Positions 23,663-30,858 of a stretch of 34,759 nt of DNA are shown one piece after another. This stretch comes from Caldisericota bacterium. GTDB taxonomy: Bacteria > Caldisericota > Caldisericia > B22-G15. The DNA is taken from assembly GCA_029553255.1 (NCBI GenBank), contig JAKPCM010000104.1, positions 1 to 34,759 on the forward strand, read 5' to 3'. The first letter of the stretch is position 1. The number at the start of each line of letters is the position of its first letter. The position numbers and the translations under genes are program-made. The notes beneath the pieces were generated by a model. The model did no database searches. It was not told the DNA's origin and saw nothing but the letters and a program-made list of their open reading frames with translations.

Positions 23663-24703
23663 TTATGTCCTCCTTAAAAACCTTTCCCTGAATGTTACAA
23701 TAAATAAAACAATCAAGGCTTGAGAAAGAAAAACCATTTCAACTGGAATTTGCATTGTTCTTTGAAGTGCATCAGCTCCTACAAGTAAAACTGACATTAA
23801 AAAGGCTGCAATTGGTACTCCAACAGGATCACCTGCAACTATCAAACCCGTTAAAACTCCAAAGATTCCATATTGTGCTCCACTCGTTTGAGCGAAGCCC
23901 TCAATTAATTTTTTATGAATATTTATAACTTCAAAGGTACCGCCTAAACCTGCAAGTGCTCCTGCAATGAAAAAAGTTGTTAATATAGTTTTTTGAAAAT
24001 TTATTCCGAATTTTTGTGCTGCATCAAGATTATGCCCAATAGCTGTTATTTCATAACCAAGCTTTGTTTTTTTAATAAGAACATATACAAAAATTATAGA
24101 AATTATTGCAAATATTATTGAAACTGGAACGCCATAAATAAATCCTAAGGTTCCAGATTTAGGAAGAGGAAGAGTTATTGGGTGTCCTTCAAAAGGATCA
24201 CGATAAATAGGGTTTGTTGCAATAAAATTTAAAAATTGTACTGCAACAAAATTTAGCATTATAGTTGATATTATAGGGTTAATATCAAATTTTGCAGCCA
24301 AAAAACCTGCAATTAAACCAAAAAAACCACCTGCTAATATTCCTGTTACAATAAGTAAAGGTATCATAATATAGGAGGGAAAGTTGATTCCAAGATATGG
24401 CAAAGTCAAACCAACAACAGCAGTGATTGTTCCTCCAAAAAGCATTTGTCCCCATCCACCAATATTAAAAAATTTTATCATAAAGGGTATAGTGTAAGCA
24501 TAAGTTGTAAATATTAAGGGTATAGTTTTTTTTATTGTCTCTTGAAACCCAAAAGTAGTTTTAAAAGATGTAGTTAAAAGAGTTTTTAAAACTTTAATAA
24601 CATTATATCCAAAAATAGAAACAATTATCGAAATAACCAAAAATGCAAAAAGTATTGAAAGAAAATATATAAGAATAACTCTTAAAATTTTTTTATCTTT
24701 CAT
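23663..24703 (-). CDS. Nucleoside ABC transporter permease 1
   Basis: The 346-aa permease shows about nine to ten hydrophobic helices and the family pattern FNIGGWGQMLFGG and GHNLDAAQKFGIN (coupling loop), matching YufP/NupP or RnsC-type proteins. It probably forms a heterodimeric channel with the next gene product. Its start overlaps the ATPase stop by 4 nt. The assigned substrate (purine nucleosides) comes from the family and the BMP-type binding protein in the operon. Confidence 0.92.
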   Translation of the reverse strand: MKDKKILRVILIYFLSILFAFLVISIIVSIFGYNVIKVLKTLLTTSFKTTFGFQETIKKTIPLIFTTYAYTIPFMIKFFNIGGWGQMLFGGTITAVVGLTLPYLGINFPSYIMIPLLIVTGILAGGFFGLIAGFLAAKFDINPIISTIMLNFVAVQFLNFIATNPIYRDPFEGHPITLPLPKSGTLGFIYGVPVSIIFAIISIIFVYVLIKKTKLGYEITAIGHNLDAAQKFGINFQKTILTTFFIAGALAGLGGTFEVINIHKKLIEGFAQTSGAQYGIFGVLTGLIVAGDPVGVPIAAFLMSVLLVGADALQRTMQIPVEMVFLSQALIVLFIVTFRERFLRRT

Positions 24704-26238
24704 CTTTGTCCACCTATCATTAGTAATCCAATTTTATATTTATCAAATTCATCTCTATTGAATATACCTTGTAATTCCCCTTTATAAAGAACAGCAATTC
24801 TATCACTTAGTATCATCAATTCATCGAGATCTTCTCCAATCCACAAAACTGCACTTCCACTACCTCTTGTTTCAACAAGTTTTTCAAAAATAAATTCAAC
24901 TGTTGAAACATCAAGACCAGAAGTTGGATTATGAGTAACAAGAAGTTTTATTGGATTAACAAAGGCTCTTCCCATTATTACTTTCTGTATATTCCCACCA
25001 GATAATCTTCTTATTATTATCTCTTCACTTGGTGCATAAACATTGAATTTTTTTATTATATCAACTGTAGTAATTCTAACTTCATCCCATTTGATGAATG
25101 TTTTATTATTTAAAAATCTATCTTCTGAGTGATGTCCAAGTAGGATATTTTCTTTTAAATTACCATCAGGCAATATACCTTCTTTAATTCTATCCTCTGG
25201 TGTATAAAATACACCTTTTGAAAAAACTTGAAGAGTTGATAAACCATTTATTTTTTCTCCATCAACATATATCTCGCCTCTATTTAAATTTTTTGGATAA
25301 ATAATGATTTCTGCTAAATCCTTTTCACCATTTCCAGAAACCGCGGCTACTCCTAATATTTCTCCACCATATAACTCAAAAGATATATTTTTCAGTCCAA
25401 CACTTCTTTCACTTGATTCGACAGAAACATCTTTCAATTCAAGAATTGGTTTTGGACTTTTTTTAGATTCTGGTAATTCAACTTTCGGTAGTGCACTTTC
25501 AGTAACTTTAATATCCTTTTCAATAAACATCATCTTTACTATATTATCAGTAGTCATATCTTCTTTATCTAAAGTACCCTGAACTTTTCCTCTTCTTAAA
25601 ATTGTAACTCTATCACACGCTTCAAGTACTTCTCTCATTTTATGTGTAATAAAAATTATTGTTACACCTTTTTTAACCAATGATCTCAATGTTCTTAATA
25701 AATCTTTAAATTCACTTTCAACAAGAGATGTTGTTGGTTCATCAAGGATCAAAAGTTTTGCTCCTCTATAGATAGCTCTTACTATTTCAATTTTTTGTTT
25801 TAATCCAGCAGATAAATCCTTTACTTTTACATCTAATGGAAACTCCAATCCGAGATCTTTCGAAATATTTTTTATTTTTTCTCTTTCTTCTTCAATTTTT
25901 AATCTATATTTATCTTCACTGGTTCCTAAAATTATGTTTTCAATAGCATTAAATTGAGGTACTAAGGTTGAAACTTGATGAACCATTCCAATTCCTAATT
26001 TTATAGAATCATATGGAGAATTTATTTTAACTTTATTTCCTTCAATATATATTTCACCTTTATCTGGTGAATATAAACCATATAATATATTCATTAAAGT
26101 ACTCTTACCTGCACCATTCTCGCCAAGAAGACCATGAATTTCACCTTTTAATACAGAAAAATTAACATCATCTAAGGCAACAACGGATCCAAATACTTTT
26201 CTTATATTTTTTAATTCAACGAAAATTTCATTATTCAT
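24700..26238 (-). CDS. Nucleoside ABC transporter ATP-binding protein (double ABC)
   Basis: This 512-aa protein carries two ABC domains. The first has Walker A GENGAGKST, a variant signature LSAGLKQ and Walker B LLILDEPTTS. The second has a degenerate Walker A (VSGNGEKD), signature LSGGNIQK and THNPTSGLD in place of Walker B, so probably only one site hydrolyses ATP well. This asymmetry is usual for the YufO/RnsA sugar/nucleoside type. It lies 58 nt after the binding-protein gene, across an internal terminator. Confidence 0.94.
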   Translation of the reverse strand: MNNEIFVELKNIRKVFGSVVALDDVNFSVLKGEIHGLLGENGAGKSTLMNILYGLYSPDKGEIYIEGNKVKINSPYDSIKLGIGMVHQVSTLVPQFNAIENIILGTSEDKYRLKIEEEREKIKNISKDLGLEFPLDVKVKDLSAGLKQKIEIVRAIYRGAKLLILDEPTTSLVESEFKDLLRTLRSLVKKGVTIIFITHKMREVLEACDRVTILRRGKVQGTLDKEDMTTDNIVKMMFIEKDIKVTESALPKVELPESKKSPKPILELKDVSVESSERSVGLKNISFELYGGEILGVAAVSGNGEKDLAEIIIYPKNLNRGEIYVDGEKINGLSTLQVFSKGVFYTPEDRIKEGILPDGNLKENILLGHHSEDRFLNNKTFIKWDEVRITTVDIIKKFNVYAPSEEIIIRRLSGGNIQKVIMGRAFVNPIKLLVTHNPTSGLDVSTVEFIFEKLVETRGSGSAVLWIGEDLDELMILSDRIAVLYKGELQGIFNRDEFDKYKIGLLMIGGQR

Positions 26239-26245
26239 AGTTATT

Positions 26246-26284
26246 TTTAAAAAATAAAAAGGGAGGGAAAGTGCCCTCCCTTTA
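26246..26284 (-). terminator. Internal Rho-independent terminator behind the binding protein
   Basis: On the minus strand AAAGGGAGGG and CCCTCCCTTT form a perfect 10-bp stem with a 6-nt loop (about 26258-26283), followed by a long T-rich run (TTTTTATTTTTT). Lying between the binding-protein gene and the ATPase gene, it should cut transcription so that the lipoprotein is made in excess. Confidence 0.88.
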
Positions 26285-26296
26285 AATAAAATTATA

Positions 26297-27307
26297 TTAT
26301 GGATCTATTACATCAAGTTTTTCAATAACCTGAATCTTACCCGATGCAACATCATCTGCTATCTGTTTTACTCTATTATTAATCTCATCTGTTACATTTT
26401 TAATAGGAAATTGTGCATATCTCGCTTTACCTTCTCCATATTCGAGCATTAAGAAGCCACCTTTTTCTCCTTTAAGGACTCTACCTACAACTTCTCTAAG
26501 TGGGACTTTAAAATCAAATAAATCTGCTGTTAAATAATTTTGAGGTGCTTGTGAATATTTATCTGTATATTTAACAGTAATATATACAGGTCTATCTGCA
26601 TCTGCAAGCGCATTATATATTCCATAATTTCCTAAATTAACTGAACTTAAAATAACATCAACTCCACGAGAAATCAAACTTTCAGCGGCTTGTCTTGCTT
26701 TTAGCGGGTCATTCATATCACCTGCATAAACATACTCTAAGTTTACATTTAATCCAAGATCTTTTATTGCTTGTTTTATTGCATTAATCTCTCCGTGAGT
26801 GAATGGCATCTCTAATCCGCCAAGATAACCAATCTTACCTGTTTCAGTTTTAAGAGCAGCAAGTGAACCTAAAACATAAAATCCAGTATGGAAGTTTCTA
26901 TGAAAATACCACACATTTGGTTTCATATCAGTAGGTTTTGAATCGACTTCAATAATAAAGGTAACATCGGGATATTCATTAGCAACTTCTAAAGCAGCGC
27001 CATTGAATTGATTACCATGAACCCATATTATATTATATCCGTCAGAAATGTACTCCTTTATTACCCTCTCTACATCTGGTACTGCTATTTTTTCTGAATA
27101 AGCAGTATCAATACCAAATTCATTTCCAATTTCCTGAGTTGCAATGTAGCCAATTGTATTATAATCAGCATCTTGAATTGAACCCGGCATAACTGTTGCC
27201 AATTTAAACACTGGCTTTGTTTCTTCAGGTTGTTTACAGGAAGTAGAAAAACTGAAAACAAAGACTACAAATAGTAATGATACTAACAAAACTTTAAACT
27301 TCTTCAT
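26297..27307 (-). CDS. BMP/PnrA-family nucleoside-binding lipoprotein
   Basis: The 336-aa protein has a basic N-terminus, a hydrophobic core and a lipobox ending STSC (Cys24), so it is an exported lipoprotein. The mature part has the BMP pattern: LATVMPGSIQDADYN, WVHGNQFNGAALEVANEYPDV, KIGYLGGLEMP and GVDVILSSVNLGNYG. It should bind purine nucleosides and feed the downstream permeases. The start is supported by AGGAGG (27315-27320). It heads the operon, is transcribed from a good promoter and is followed by a terminator. A second lipoprotein of possibly the same family begins at 131. Confidence 0.95.
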   Translation of the reverse strand: MKKFKVLLVSLLFVVFVFSFSTSCKQPEETKPVFKLATVMPGSIQDADYNTIGYIATQEIGNEFGIDTAYSEKIAVPDVERVIKEYISDGYNIIWVHGNQFNGAALEVANEYPDVTFIIEVDSKPTDMKPNVWYFHRNFHTGFYVLGSLAALKTETGKIGYLGGLEMPFTHGEINAIKQAIKDLGLNVNLEYVYAGDMNDPLKARQAAESLISRGVDVILSSVNLGNYGIYNALADADRPVYITVKYTDKYSQAPQNYLTADLFDFKVPLREVVGRVLKGEKGGFLMLEYGEGKARYAQFPIKNVTDEINNRVKQIADDVASGKIQVIEKLDVIDP

Positions 27308-27364
27308 TTGCTTACCTCCTTTCTTGTTATATAATAAACGAATTATTAAAATACATATTTATAT

Positions 27365-27392
27365 AATATAACAAAAATAAAAAAAATTACAA
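27365..27392 (-). promoter_or_regulatory. Promoter of the nucleoside importer operon
   Basis: On the minus strand TTGTAA (27387-27392) is separated by 16 bp from TATATT (27365-27370), which also carries the extended -10 TG. RNA would start near 27358 with a leader of about 50 nt; I see no riboswitch core in it. Confidence 0.65.
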
Positions 27393-27450
27393 GTTAATTT
27401 TCTATTTTTTATGAATTTATGTATATTAAATTATTCTTTTTAAAAATTAT

Positions 27451-27488
27451 TTTAGTGTACAAGGTGCCTGACGCCCTTATACACTAAA
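27451..27488. repeat. REP-like palindrome, copy 2
   Basis: A 38-bp element with perfect 9-bp terminal inverted repeats (TTTAGTGTA at 27451-27459, TACACTAAA at 27480-27488). An inner hairpin GGTG-cctga-CGCC lies at 27463-27475. It is the same family as 3312-3347 in opposite orientation. It opens a 509-bp gap without genes (27308-27816), which otherwise holds promoters and a cluster of a second palindromic repeat. Confidence 0.7.
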
Positions 27489-27501
27489 GAATATTCTATT
27501 T

Positions 27502-27693
27502 TGACATTCTCACAAAAAGGAGAATCCAGTTTGTTCTTCCATTTCTCTATGTCATTCCTATCCCAATTGTCATTCCCGTGAAAACGAGAATCCAGTATTA
27601 CCATTTTGTTATTCTCAACTAAATGGGAATACATTATTTTTATCAGTAATATAGAGCATTTTGACATTCCTGTGTAAACGGGAATTCTGTATT
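27502..27693. repeat. Cluster of four degenerate ATTCCCG...CGGGAAT palindromes
   Basis: Units at about 27502-27530, 27568-27599, 27607-27638 and 27662-27693 share a TGwCATTCyC left arm, a spacer of 6-8 nt and a GrGAATCCAG-like right arm, each able to form a short hairpin. A half unit lies near 27550. The spacing is irregular (38-66 bp), so this is not a CRISPR array. It resembles the dispersed short palindromes found in many bacterial genomes. An open frame across it on the minus strand is a by-product. The rest of 27694-27769 shows nothing recognisable. Confidence 0.65.
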
Positions 27694-27769
27694 TCTATCG
27701 ATGATATAGATTCCTGTCTCCCCAGAAATGATAATTTGGATGTTTTTTCAGATATCTCAGCATATGTTA

Positions 27770-27797
27770 TTGACAAAAAAATTAATTAGGATAAAAT
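27770..27797 (+). promoter_or_regulatory. Promoter of the rpsP-trmD operon
   Basis: A perfect TTGACA (27770-27775) is followed after 16 bp by TAAAAT (27792-27797). RNA would start near 27804, giving a leader of about 28 nt that carries GGAGGTG. Confidence 0.78.
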
Positions 27798-27831
27798 TTA
27801 AAATAACCTGTTTCCTTTGGAGGTGAAAAGG

Positions 27832-28083
27832 TTGGTTAAGATTAAGTTAAGAAGAATGGGAAAAAAGAAAGAGCCCAGTTTTAGATTAATTGTTATTGAT
27901 AGTAGAAAACAGCCTAAAAGTTCATATATTGAAAGTTTGGGCTATTACAACCCACGCTCCGAAAAGGAAAATTTAAGTGTTGATATGGAGCGCTTGGAGT
28001 ACTGGTTGAGAAATGGTGCTCAACCAACAGAATCAGTTAAAAACTTAATTAATAAGTTAAAAAGTAAGGAGGTAACACAATGA
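27832..28083 (+). CDS. rpsP: 30S ribosomal protein S16
   Basis: The start was set at TTG 27832 (83 aa): the family normally begins (M)VKIRLxRMG, and GGAGGTG (27819-27825) lies 6 nt upstream. The longer reading would start inside that ribosome site. The sequence KIKLRRMGKKKEPSFRLIVIDSR and LGYYNPRSE is typical of S16, a small-subunit assembly protein. It heads the rpsP-khpA-khpA-ylqD-rimM-trmD operon, and its stop overlaps the first khpA start by 4 nt. A TTG start in a ribosomal gene is mildly unusual. Confidence 0.95.
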   Translation: MVKIKLRRMGKKKEPSFRLIVIDSRKQPKSSYIESLGYYNPRSEKENLSVDMERLEYWLRNGAQPTESVKNLINKLKSKEVTQ

Positions 28084-28310
28084 AGGATTTGCTTGAAGAG
28101 ATCGTGAAGGCTTTGGTTGATCATCCAGAGGATGTGAAAGTCCAGGCAGTTGAGGGTGAACAAGCAGTTGTTTATGAGGTAAAGGTTAGTTCAGATGACA
28201 TTGGAAAGGTTATTGGGAAACAGGGTAGAACCGCAAATGCTCTTCGTACACTTGTAAGAGCAGCTGCAAGTAAAACAGGTAAGAACGCTATGGTGAATAT
28301 TCTCTCCTAA
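28080..28310 (+). CDS. khpA: KhpA-type KH-domain RNA-binding protein, copy 1
   Basis: This 76-aa single type-II KH domain carries the RNA-binding GxxG loop in IGKVIGKQGRTA. KhpA (YlqC) usually acts with KhpB/Jag on RNAs that control cell division and elongation. The position between rpsP and rimM is the conserved one. The start overlaps the rpsP stop (ATGA) and has GGAGG before it. A strong GC-rich hairpin separates it from a second copy. Confidence 0.93.
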   Translation: MKDLLEEIVKALVDHPEDVKVQAVEGEQAVVYEVKVSSDDIGKVIGKQGRTANALRTLVRAAASKTGKNAMVNILS

Positions 28311-28335
28311 ATAAAGAGAGATAGAGCAATTAAAA

Positions 28336-28354
28336 CCCCGGGTTAATCCCGGGG
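28336..28354 (+). terminator. GC-rich hairpin between the two khpA copies
   Basis: CCCCGGG (28336-28342) and CCCGGGG (28348-28354) form a perfect 7-bp all-GC stem with a TTAAT loop, striking in this AT-rich DNA. It is followed by AATTCAG and no T-run, so it is probably a partial terminator or an RNA processing/stability element between the ribosomal-protein part and the rest of the operon. Confidence 0.5.
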
Positions 28355-28387
28355 AATTCAGATTCATTATTCTAAAGGGAGGTAGTT

Positions 28388-28636
28388 ATGGCAGATTCAA
28401 CAAATGCAACAGATGTTTTAGAAAAGCTTGTAAAGACTATTGTTGATTATCCTGAAAAAGTTCAGGTTAAAAGAATTGAAGGAACATCAACGCTTATTTA
28501 TGAAGTAAGAGTTAGTCCTGAAGACATTGGTAAGGTAATTGGAAAACAAGGTAAAACAGCTGAGGCTATAAGAACAATTGTTCAAGCAATTTCAAGAAAA
28601 TCTGGTAAAAATACTATAGTATCTATTCTTTCTTAA
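28388..28636 (+). CDS. KhpA-type KH-domain RNA-binding protein, copy 2
   Basis: This 82-aa KH protein is very similar to the preceding one (same VSPEDIGKVIGKQGKTAEA core and SILS end) but has about six extra N-terminal residues. It is an adjacent paralogue made by tandem duplication. GGGAGG lies just upstream of the ATG. Two KhpA copies could form a heterodimer or act on different RNAs. The ylqD-like gene starts 6 nt downstream. Confidence 0.92.
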   Translation: MADSTNATDVLEKLVKTIVDYPEKVQVKRIEGTSTLIYEVRVSPEDIGKVIGKQGKTAEAIRTIVQAISRKSGKNTIVSILS

Positions 28637-28642
28637 TAAAAA

Positions 28643-29047
28643 GTGTTAATTAAAAGACAAGTTTTAATTAAATCTATCGTAACAGAGGCTTTAAAGAAAG
28701 ATTTAATTGAGAAATTCAATAAACTAATTGATTTATCAGAGAAAAGATTGAATGAAATTAATTCTGAGGAGAAAAAATTTCTTTTAACCGCACCATCTCT
28801 TGAACCTAATTACCTTCAAGCTATTAGAGGTAGATTAAAAGAACAAAAAGAGGAGGAAGAGAGAGTAAAAGAGAGTTTGATTCGTGAAAGAGAGAATATT
28901 AAAAATTTAAAAGAGGGAGAAATTTATTTACATGGTTATGTAGATAGTTTTGTAGATTTTAAAGAAGGAGATGATTTCTTCAAAAAATTAGAAAAAGCAG
29001 AGATAACCTTAAAAGATGGTAAAATTATAGAAATAAAGAATGAGTAA
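28643..29047 (+). CDS. ylqD: YlqD family protein
   Basis: The 134-aa protein starts at GTG. It has a short beta N-terminus (IKRQVLIKSIVTEALKKDLIE), a long charged helix (about 45-90) and a beta-rich end (GEIYLHGYVDSFVDFKEGDDF). Length, shape and location between khpA and rimM match YlqD of Bacillus, whose function is unknown. The stop overlaps the rimM start by 8 nt, so expression is coupled. Confidence 0.78.
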   Translation: MLIKRQVLIKSIVTEALKKDLIEKFNKLIDLSEKRLNEINSEEKKFLLTAPSLEPNYLQAIRGRLKEQKEEEERVKESLIRERENIKNLKEGEIYLHGYVDSFVDFKEGDDFFKKLEKAEITLKDGKIIEIKNE

Positions 29048-29531
29048 GTGGATAACAATAGGGGAGATTGTATCAATATGGGGGGTTTCAGATTCTTTTA
29101 ATGTAAAAAAAATAAGTGATAATAAAAGTAGGTTCAAAAATATTAAAAAAATTTATATTCAAAAAGAGAATGAAGAGCCTGAAATTATAAATGTAAAAGA
29201 AGTAATTGAAAGAAATGATAATGTTATCATAAAATTTAACGACAATTTAAAGGAAAAGATTGAAAATTATGTTGGTAAGTTTCTTGTAATACCCGAAGAG
29301 GAGTTGAAAACATTAAAGGAAGACGAATATTATATTTTTCAATTGATTGATTTAGATGTTTATGATTCAAATGGAAATTTTTTAGGTAAAGTTTCAAAAT
29401 ATGTTGAAAATCCAAAAGCCAATGATTTAATTGTAATTTCGAATGATAAGGAAGTTATGATTCCATTTATTAAAGAATTTATTAAAGAAATAAATTTAAA
29501 AGAAAATAAAATAGTTGTTCATAATATATAA
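29040..29531 (+). CDS. rimM: Ribosome maturation factor RimM
   Basis: RimM binds S19 and assists 30S head assembly. The 163-aa protein has the N-terminal beta-barrel (WITIGEIVSIWGVSDSFNVK, a divergent form of the usual GkivgxxGlkGexxV) and a PRC-barrel C-domain (YYIFQLIDLDVYDSNGNFLGKV...VMIPFIKEFI). It sits directly ahead of trmD with 2 nt between them, the usual arrangement. The N-terminal motif is weaker than usual, but context makes the call safe. Confidence 0.93.
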   Translation: MSKWITIGEIVSIWGVSDSFNVKKISDNKSRFKNIKKIYIQKENEEPEIINVKEVIERNDNVIIKFNDNLKEKIENYVGKFLVIPEEELKTLKEDEYYIFQLIDLDVYDSNGNFLGKVSKYVENPKANDLIVISNDKEVMIPFIKEFIKEINLKENKIVVHNI

Positions 29532-29533
29532 AA

Positions 29534-30292
29534 ATGAGATTTATTGTTATAACAATTTTTCCAGAGATATTTAAAATATATTTCGAGACAGGATTACCAA
29601 AAAAAAGCATTGATAAAGGTCTCATAAATTATGAATTGATTAATCTAAGAGATATTTCGTCAGATAAACATAAAAAAGTTGACGATTATACTTATGGTGG
29701 TGGAACTGGTATGGTATTTATGTTTCCAGTATTAAAAAAAGCAGTTGAAAAAGCAAAAGAATTGTCTAACAATAATCATATTATTTTACTTTCACCATCT
29801 GGAATAAAATATGATCAAAATTTAGCTAAAGAATTATCAAAACACGAAACTATAACTTTAATTTGTGCTCATTACGAAGGATGTGATGAAAGGATAAAAA
29901 ATTTTATTGATGAGGAGATTTCTGTTGGTGATTTTATTACTCAAGGAGGAGAAATTCCTGCATTAATATTAATTGATACAATTTCAAGATTCATTCCTGG
30001 ATTTTTAAAAAAAGAGGAGGCAGTTAATTTAGAAACTTTTTCAGAAAATTTAGTTGAATATCCACAATATACAAGACCTAATGAATATGAAGGGTTAGAA
30101 GTACCTGATATTCTTCTATCAGGCAATCATGAAAAAGTTAGATTATATAGAAAAAAAGAGAGTTTAAAAAGAACTCTTCTTTTAAGGCCAGATTTGTTGT
30201 TGAAAAGAGGTTTTGATGAAGAAGAAAAAAAGTTGCTTATTGAAATAGAAAAAGAGTTAATCGAAAACATTGAAAAAATTCTTAAAAGATGA
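29534..30292 (+). CDS. trmD: tRNA (guanine-N1)-methyltransferase
   Basis: TrmD makes m1G37 in tRNAs using SAM and prevents frameshifting. The 252-aa SPOUT protein shows MRFIVITIFPEIF, DDYTYGGGTGMVF, LLSPSG, CAHYEGCDERI and EEISVGDFITQGGE (the trefoil-knot SAM site), then SRFIPGFL and YPQYTRP. All conserved parts are present and the length is normal. Its stop overlaps the start of the next gene by 4 nt. Confidence 0.97.
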   Translation: MRFIVITIFPEIFKIYFETGLPKKSIDKGLINYELINLRDISSDKHKKVDDYTYGGGTGMVFMFPVLKKAVEKAKELSNNNHIILLSPSGIKYDQNLAKELSKHETITLICAHYEGCDERIKNFIDEEISVGDFITQGGEIPALILIDTISRFIPGFLKKEEAVNLETFSENLVEYPQYTRPNEYEGLEVPDILLSGNHEKVRLYRKKESLKRTLLLRPDLLLKRGFDEEEKKLLIEIEKELIENIEKILKR

Positions 30293-30858
30293 AAATATAT
30301 GTAGCTTTAATTCATTATCCAGTTTTCGATAAAAATAAAAAAATTATAACCTCATCTATTGTACCTTATGATGTTGTTGATATTAGTAGAGCATCAAAAA
30401 CATTTGGCGTTAAGAATTTTTATATTGTTCACCCATTTAAAAATCAAAGAGATACAATTAAAAGAGTTATTAAATTCTGGACAGAAGATAGGGGGAGTTT
30501 CTATAATAAAGATAGGAAAGAGGCATTAAAATTAGTTAAAATTAAGAAAAACTTGAATGAGGTAGTAGAAGATATAAAGAATATAGAAAAAATAGAACCA
30601 AAAGTTATTTTGACAAGTGCAAAAAAATCTGAAAACAGTATAAATTATGATTTTTTAAAATCAATTATATTAAAATCACCAGTCATTATTTTATTTGGAA
30701 CAGGTTGGGGAATTGTGAAAGAAAAGATGAAGTATGATTATATTCTTGAACCAATTTTAGGTTTTCCTGAAGATAATGAATATAACCACCTTACAGTTAG
30801 ATCTGCTTGTTCAATAATACTTGATAGGATTTGTAATTTATTTAGAGGCTCTTCTTAA
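30289..30858 (+). CDS. SPOUT-type RNA methyltransferase-like protein (TM1570 family)
   Basis: This 189-aa protein matches the family following trmD in Thermotoga (TM1570-like, PF09936 as I recall it). The pattern includes a beta start IYVALIHYPV, VPYDVVDISRASKTFGVKNFYIVHP, ILLFGTGWG-like glycine loop (seen as ILFGTGWGIVKE) and EYNHLTVRSACSIILDR near the end, resembling the knot region. Activity and target are unproven. It starts inside trmD (ATGA overlap) where rplS would often be found. Its 3' end overlaps the converging permease gene by 21 nt. Confidence 0.85.
   Translation: MKIYVALIHYPVFDKNKKIITSSIVPYDVVDISRASKTFGVKNFYIVHPFKNQRDTIKRVIKFWTEDRGSFYNKDRKEALKLVKIKKNLNEVVEDIKNIEKIEPKVILTSAKKSENSINYDFLKSIILKSPVIILFGTGWGIVKEKMKYDYILEPILGFPEDNEYNHLTVRSACSIILDRICNLFRGSS

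Noticed and set aside
27308-27358. Purine riboswitch in the bmp leader
   Set aside because: The predicted leader is about 50 nt of AT-rich sequence without the conserved three-way-junction core.
27452-27667. 71-aa open frame on the minus strand across the repeat cluster
   Set aside because: It is generated by the palindromic repeats (the familiar LDSRFHGND-type translation of such repeats), has no ribosome site and overlaps no conserved domain.
27502-27693. Possible CRISPR array
   Set aside because: Units are degenerate, their spacing is irregular (38-66 bp) and no spacer-like uniformity is seen. No cas1/cas2 is present.
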